A stretch of 64,000 nt of DNA, taken from assembly GCA_963795485.1 (NCBI GenBank), contig CAWCIL010000001.1:1-64000 (forward strand). The letters are read 5' to 3'. Position 1 is the stretch's first letter, and each line of letters opens with the position of its first letter. The stretch comes from AP-15 sp963795485. Lineage in GTDB: Bacteria > Pseudomonadota > Alphaproteobacteria > ATCC43930 > CGMCC-115725. The translations under genes and the position numbers were made by a program. Under the pieces are notes generated by a model. It saw only the letters and a list, made by a program, of their open reading frames with translations, did no database searches and was not told the origin of the DNA. Positions 59,638 through 64,000 of this stretch are shown piece by piece.

Positions 59638-60034
59638 CCAATACGTGATGGGCGGCTTCCAGGCGGGAGAGATAATCGATGCAATGACCGCCTACGAGCG
59701 GTTTCCAGAGCAGCGGCTTCATCTTCGCGATGATGGCCAATTAGCTGGCAATGTCATCGTCGATGCGAACGGAGCCCAGCACCCGCTCGACCATCACAAA
59801 CAAAAAACGTTCGATCGGCGCATTAAAAATTACATCGTTGGTACGAACGAAATCTGCATGGAAACGCCCGTAGAGATAGCGCTCGCGCGCGAACAAACCT
59901 TGGAAATGCTGCGTGAGCTTTTTGGTAGGAATGGCACGCCCAAGGATATCGTCGGGCGTTTTGGCTGCGATTTGACGGATGAACAAATTTTTCGGCTGCG
60001 AGAATGGTTGCAGTCAATGAAGCGCCCCAATTAG
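59461..60034 (+). CDS. Conserved small protein of the HigBA-ImmA cassette (Nmad2-like?, frameshifted)
   Basis: From ATG 59461 (caggataagtgcg upstream): GKIMITSSGYDPQVGKHVKD, DPYLGPNPSLGACRPDVREK. After an extra T near 59605 it continues FITGKLRNFNQYVMGGFQAG, RRIKNYIVGTNEICMETPVE and LTDEQIFRLREWLQSMKRPN, about 190 residues. The layout (LGACRPDVR ... GDxxF ... QYVMGGF ... NYIVG) recalls the Nmad2 nucleotide-modification-associated domain, but I cannot confirm this. It sits in the same frame as the ImmA gene upstream. Confidence 0.6.
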
Positions 60035-60568
60035 GAGCGCGGTAGATAGGAGTAGGCGGGATGAATACTGCCACCCCCAGGCAGTTTGACCTGTTGCCCT
60101 TAGCACCGACTGCCGATGGCACCTGCCAGGTGACCGCGGTTGGTTGACGCAGAGATGGTCGTACGCGTTACTGGTGCCTCGCTCACAAAGCGGATGCGAC
60201 AGGCGATATGGCCGGAAATTGGAAGTGTGCCGAGGGGCTGGTAGCGAGCCCATTTCGGAGAAGGACACGCTCGCGCTGAACTTTGATCAGTTTGCGGGCG
60301 GCGTCGCCCTGTGGGGTGCGGTTCCGCCTGTCTACGACACCACTCGCCTCCCTCTCGATCGAGGCATCCATGTGCATGCTCGGGAGGTGCCGGGAGGCGA
60401 TAAGGTGCACGACACCACTTTTCGGGTGGTCAAGCTGACCGGGAGGAAAACTACCGCCGGGCGGGCTCATGATCTCCGAGCTTGATGCCGTGTACTACAT
60501 GGTCAGTAGCATCTTCGGCTTCGAGATTTGGTTTATCGAATGTTCTCTGTGCGGATATCCGCATCTAG

Positions 60569-61902
60569 CAGGCTGCTGAAAAAGAGAGAGCTTTCCGGTT
60601 TTTTCTGGTCCCGGAAGGCTTGACATGAGCGATTACGATGAGTGCTCGATGCGCTTTTCATCGCAGTCGCGAGTATGCGTTGGCGAGCGGGGCGGGGATA
60701 TTGGCCGGCGAGTGTGATGGCCGGTCACGACACGGGCGCGGCGAGCAATTTGGGCAGGCGGATGAGATCGTAGGCGGCCATGGCGAGGGTGAATTGCCAA
60801 TCGACCTTGGGCAGCCCGCGATGGCGCATCTTGCGCAAGCCGGCCACCGTCTTGGCCCAGCCGAAAACCTCTTCGATGCGTTTGCGGATACGCTGGGAGA
60901 CGGCATAGCCGGGATGCCGGGTGGTGCGGCCGTCGATCGCCGAGCGCCGGCCGTTTTGGTTCTGGGCAACATGCGGGGTCACCGTCTTGTCGCGCAGCTC
61001 CATGACGAAGTCGCCGGTATCGTAGCCCTTGTCGGCACCGAGCGTGACCGGCTGTGGACGATCGGCGTGCGGGTCGATCAGCGCCAATGCGGCCAGGCGC
61101 TCGGCATGTCCCGAGGCGCGGGTCGTCACCGCGCCGACGACCAAACCATTGCGGTTCTCCCTCAGCGCATGGCCGATGAAACAGAGCCGGGCCTCCTTGC
61201 CCGGCCCCTTACGATAGAGACGGGCGTCGGGGTCGGTGGTCGAGGCGTGCGTGTCATCGGTACGATGCTCGCCGTGAAAGTCCCGCTCGCCGTTGCGTCC
61301 AGGGCCGGGTGGCTCGCCCGCGTCGTCCTTTGGGCGAAAGCTTTTGAGGCTCGCCCAGCCTTCCAACAAGGCGCCCCCGGCCTGCGCCGGGGCAGGCTTG
61401 ACCGAGAAATGATCACTTGATAACAGGGCTTTGACCCTGGCTTGGGAAAGCACCGCGGCGAGAAACTGCCCGGCCACCTCGCCCTCCAGCAGCCGGTCGC
61501 GGTTCTTGGTGAAGGTGGTGGCATCCCACACCGCATCCTCGATCCCGAGCCCGACAAACCAGCGAAACAACAGGTCGTGGTCGAGCCGGTCAACCAATTG
61601 CCGCTCCGAGCGGATCGAGTAGAACGCCTGCAGCAGCAAGGCCCGCAGCAGCCGCTCCGGCGGGATCGAGACCCGCCCGATCGCCGAATACAGCTTGGCG
61701 AACTCGCCAGAGAGCACATGCAGCGCCGCGTTGGCGATCTGCCGAATCAGTCGCAGCGGATGGTCCGATCGGACCCGCTTCTCAAGATCGATGTAGCTGA
61801 AAAGCCTGCCGCAAATCCCGTCGTCGCCGCGCATCGCCACCCCCATCCCTACCCCAAGGGAGCACAACGCGGAAAATCAGCAACCCCTTTTTCAGCAGCC
61901 TG
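60569..61902 (-). mobile_element. IS5-family insertion sequence, copy 2 (1334 bp, intact)
   Basis: Ends are caggctgctgaaaaag and ctttttcagcagcctg, flanked by ctag on both sides (60565-60568 and 61903-61906). It lies in opposite orientation to copy 1. It splits the two-lobed zinc-ribbon gene after GYPHL. The transposase frame is intact, so this is the likely active or most recent copy. Confidence 0.93.
60725..61867 (-). CDS. IS5-family transposase (intact copy)
   Basis: A 380-residue DDE transposase. It has the N-terminal IGRVSIPPERLLRALLLQAF and QLVDRLDHDLLFRWFVGLGI (DUF772-like), then TTFTKNRDRLL, LGADKGYDTGDFVMELRDKT with a catalytic Asp, and RIRKRIEEVFGWAKTVAGLR with the catalytic Glu. 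The start may be the internal ATG at 61834 (MRGDDGICGRL), which is the usual start of relatives. It is identical to copy 1 apart from a few substitutions and one indel. Confidence 0.92.
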   Translation of the reverse strand: MCSLGVGMGVAMRGDDGICGRLFSYIDLEKRVRSDHPLRLIRQIANAALHVLSGEFAKLYSAIGRVSIPPERLLRALLLQAFYSIRSERQLVDRLDHDLLFRWFVGLGIEDAVWDATTFTKNRDRLLEGEVAGQFLAAVLSQARVKALLSSDHFSVKPAPAQAGGALLEGWASLKSFRPKDDAGEPPGPGRNGERDFHGEHRTDDTHASTTDPDARLYRKGPGKEARLCFIGHALRENRNGLVVGAVTTRASGHAERLAALALIDPHADRPQPVTLGADKGYDTGDFVMELRDKTVTPHVAQNQNGRRSAIDGRTTRHPGYAVSQRIRKRIEEVFGWAKTVAGLRKMRHRGLPKVDWQFTLAMAAYDLIRLPKLLAAPVS

Positions 61903-62739
61903 CTAGAACAGAAGCGACTGGTTCGCCGTTCACCCTCACCGTCGTCACCTATGCGCGGGATGCGGGCACCATTTTCGCGATAACGCGACCGGCATCGGCA
62001 ATCCTATCGCGGAGCTTCAGCGAGCCAGGGTTTGTCTACGCGTGAGCCTGTCCCCGCCGGGCTGTCCCTGCATATACGCCAGTCGGACTATCCCGATGGC
62101 ATACAGATTTGGGGGTCCAACCCCGCAATCATCTGGTCGGCTGCGAAGTCAGAGGAGGCAGGGATACACGTCCATGCGTTCAAGGCTGAGGGCGATCGGC
62201 CTGAGATCGATGAGACCTTCTCCACGGTCGTCATAGACGGCGTGACGCTCGATCCGGCGATGGTTTGCACGCTCATGGCACAAAAACGGGTTATCCGCAT
62301 ATTGAGGGCCGGATATTCTCGATGCGGTGCGCCGGCTGTGACCGGCCGGCGTTCGATGAAGATCAGGAAGCATTTACACCGGAAACCGGGCGCCGATGCT
62401 CTCACTGCGGTGGGAGCCTGAACGGCTCGGGGCGGGTGCGCAAGGCAATCTCAAATCCGCTGGTCGAAGCGTCGGAGCGCCTTTCCTTTAAAGCCCCTCA
62501 GTGGCCGCAACGCCATTCCCTAGGCTTTCTGCCGGAGACATTGTAATCCGTTCTCGACGAATTCCGGGACGGACAGGAAAGCTGCCGTTGGAGTTGCAGT
62601 GGCGGTGAGCCGAACCCTTTCGCGCAGCTCCACTATCGGCGCAACCTCGCCGTCGGAGCGCGGATCGCCGAAGGACTGAATTCCGCCGGACCCGGTCACT
62701 TGGGAGAGCCGAGCCTTTGGGTTTTGACGCCGAGGTCCA

Positions 62740-64000
62740 CTACCCGGTGTCGGCCAGCGCCGCCGCGGTGTCCGGGGGCAGCGGTGCGCGGTCGATGTGG
62801 CGGCGGTGCCACAGCGCGTAGAACAACAGGTTCCAGGCGGCGCGGCCGGCGCGCTTTTGTCCGGCGGCGGCAAACAAATTCTCGACCGCGTCGGGCCGGC
62901 AGATCTCGCGCACCGCCGGCGAGCGCGCGACCAGCGGCCCGATCGTCTCGGCGCGCCGGGCGATCCAGCGCGCCGACCGGCACGGTGAAGCCGTGCTTGC
63001 GGGCGAGCGGCTGGGCCTGCGGCAATTGCCCGGCCAGCCAGCGGCGCAGCAGCCACTTGCCGAGACCGCGCCGGATCTTCAACTCGTCGGGCAGGCGAAA
63101 GGCCAGCGCCGCCATCTCGGTATCGAGAAACGGGGTGCGGCCCTCGACGCCGTGCGCCATCAGGCAGCGGTCGAGCTTGACCAGCAGATCGTTCGGCAGC
63201 CAGTCGGCGCAATCGACCGCCTGCGCCGCCTGCAGCGGGGTGCGGCCATGGCCGCCGCCATGCACCTCGGCCGCCGCGATGCCGTCGCGCCAGCCGGCGA
63301 TCTCGCCGCGCAGCACGCCCAGATCGTCGAGCACGCCGCGGGCGCGCGGCCGGCGCCCGCCGGCCCACCACGGGCGCATGACGCTGCGATAGCGGCCGTA
63401 GCCGCCGAACAGCTCGTCGCCGCCCTCGCCCGACAGGATCACCTTGAGCCCGGCCGCGCGCGCCGCTCGGGCCAATGCCCAGGTCGGCAGGATCGCATAA
63501 TCGGCGGCGGGGTCGTCCACGGCGGAGGCGATTTCGGGCAGCAGCTTCCAGAAATCGTCCTCGGTGAACAGGATCTCGATATGGTCGGCGCCGACCGCCT
63601 CGGCGGCGGCGCGCGCGGCCGGGCGCTCGTCGGCGACATCGCCATCGGCAAAGCCGATCGTGAACGCCTTGACCGGCCGCTCGTTCAGCCGCGCCATCAT
63701 CGCCAGCACCGCCGTCGAATCGATGCCGCCCGACAGGAACATGCCGTACGGCACGTCCGAGCGCTGGTGAAGGCGCACGCTGTCGGCAAAAGCAGCGTCG
63801 AGCCGGGCCAGCGCCTCGTCTTCGCCGAGCGCCACCGGGCCGAAATCAGGCAAGGCCGCCCGGCGACGGCGCTCGACGATCCGGCCGCGGCGCACCACCA
63901 CGGTTTCGCCCGGCAGGACGCGGTTGATGCCGGCGAAGATCGTCTCGCGCCCGGTGGTGAACTGCAGCTGCAGCAGCTCGTTGCGCGCCCGACGGGCGAG
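62740..64000 (-). CDS. asnB: Asparagine synthase (glutamine-hydrolysing), C-terminal part; runs off the window
   Basis: The synthetase half of an asparagine-synthase-like enzyme. The N-terminal glutaminase part begins beyond the window edge. Seen are NELLQLQFTTGRETIFAGIN, the PP-loop SDVPYGMFLSGGIDSTAVLA (ATP pyrophosphatase), LSGEGGDELFGGYGRYRSVM and GRTPFLDTEMAALAFRLPDE. Near 62970 an extra base breaks the frame; the corrected end is NLLFYALWHRRHIDRAPLPP and a stop at 62740. Such enzymes make asparagine or amidate sugars in envelope clusters; which cannot be told here. Confidence 0.85.

Larger units (their letters stand above)
60061..62546 (+). pseudogene. Two-lobed zinc-ribbon protein, interrupted by IS5 copy 2
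   Basis: ATG 60061 follows ataggagtaggcggg. Lobe 1 (with frame breaks) reads RRDGRTRYWCLAHKADATG, FAGGVALWGAVPPVYDTTRL, RGIHVHAREVPGGDK and CSLCGYPHL, where the IS enters at CTAG. Beyond the IS it resumes DWFAVHPHRRHLCAGCGHHF and GIGNPIAELQ. Lobe 2 repeats the plan: YPDGIQIWGSNPAIIWSAAK, AGIHVHAFKAEGD, then CAGCDRPAFDED, RRCSHCGGSLNGSGRVRKAI. So each half has a GIHVHA block and a zinc ribbon. Family recognised only as hypothetical proteins of about 380 residues. Confidence 0.65.

Noticed and set aside
47390..61906. A composite transposon formed by the two IS5-family copies
   Set aside because: Each copy has its own matching CTAG duplication and each interrupts a different gene that can be rejoined, so they inserted independently.
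62550..62739. A gene after the zinc-ribbon protein (minus-strand frame ending LQCLRQKA)
   Set aside because: The frame has moderately natural composition but no start, no ribosome site and no family resemblance; too weak to list.

Overview
The window is high-GC DNA (about two thirds G+C by eye) from an alphaproteobacterium. This is suggested by the DUF1476 ATPase-inhibitor zeta gene beside the purine genes, the order purS-purQ-purL-bolA-grxD, a DUF1489 gene, cobalt-type CbtB/CbtA under a cobalamin riboswitch, and two PEP-CTERM proteins. The order is not certain; Rhodospirillales or Hyphomicrobiales relatives both fit. There is no rRNA, no tRNA I could support and no CRISPR array.

Layout. 0.2-4.5 kb: methylcrotonyl-CoA carboxylase (mccB, mccA; leucine breakdown) and a DUF1489 gene, minus strand. 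4.7-12 kb: NTF2-like gene, MFS exporter, Atm1-type ABC exporter, receiver protein, MeaB GTPase and a split chromate transporter. 12-16.5 kb, minus strand: OprB porin, cbtBA behind a B12 riboswitch, VOC protein and MscS channel. 16.6-19.1 kb: M20 peptidase and zinc alcohol dehydrogenase. 19.4-21.3 kb: a convergent type II restriction-modification pair of lower GC. 21.7-30.1 kb: duplicated DUF29 genes, PuuE-like deacetylase, RlpA, LVIVD/cupin pair, PEP-CTERM phosphoesterase, ICL/PEPM enzyme, RluA-type pseudouridine synthase and GNAT. 30.1-39 kb: purine genes purB, purS, purQ, purL with TauD, DUF1476, NRDE, bolA and grxD; purC is not there, and two foreign or decayed stretches split the locus. 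39-46 kb: SMP-30-like lipoprotein, CHAP protein, amidase, BrnT/HTH toxin-antitoxin pair, hydrolase, HAD and LLM genes.

46-62.6 kb is the accessory zone. It holds a REP-associated transposase gene between inverted REP repeats, destroyed by a 160-bp MITE and an IS5-family element; a DinJ/YafQ remnant; a second PEP-CTERM protein; several metabolic or hypothetical genes; an IS1182-family element; and a lower-GC cassette HigB / HigA-ImmA / small conserved protein / two-lobed zinc-ribbon protein. The last gene of that cassette is interrupted by a second copy of the IS5-family element. The window ends inside an asparagine-synthase gene.

The best candidate for an undescribed system is the 57.97-62.55 kb cassette. 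The R-M pair is the second candidate.

Caution on gene integrity: about 20 genes carry one-base frameshifts, and most are +1 insertions. They include the housekeeping gene purB. I read most of them as residual sequencing errors, so genes are given as whole spans with each shift noted.
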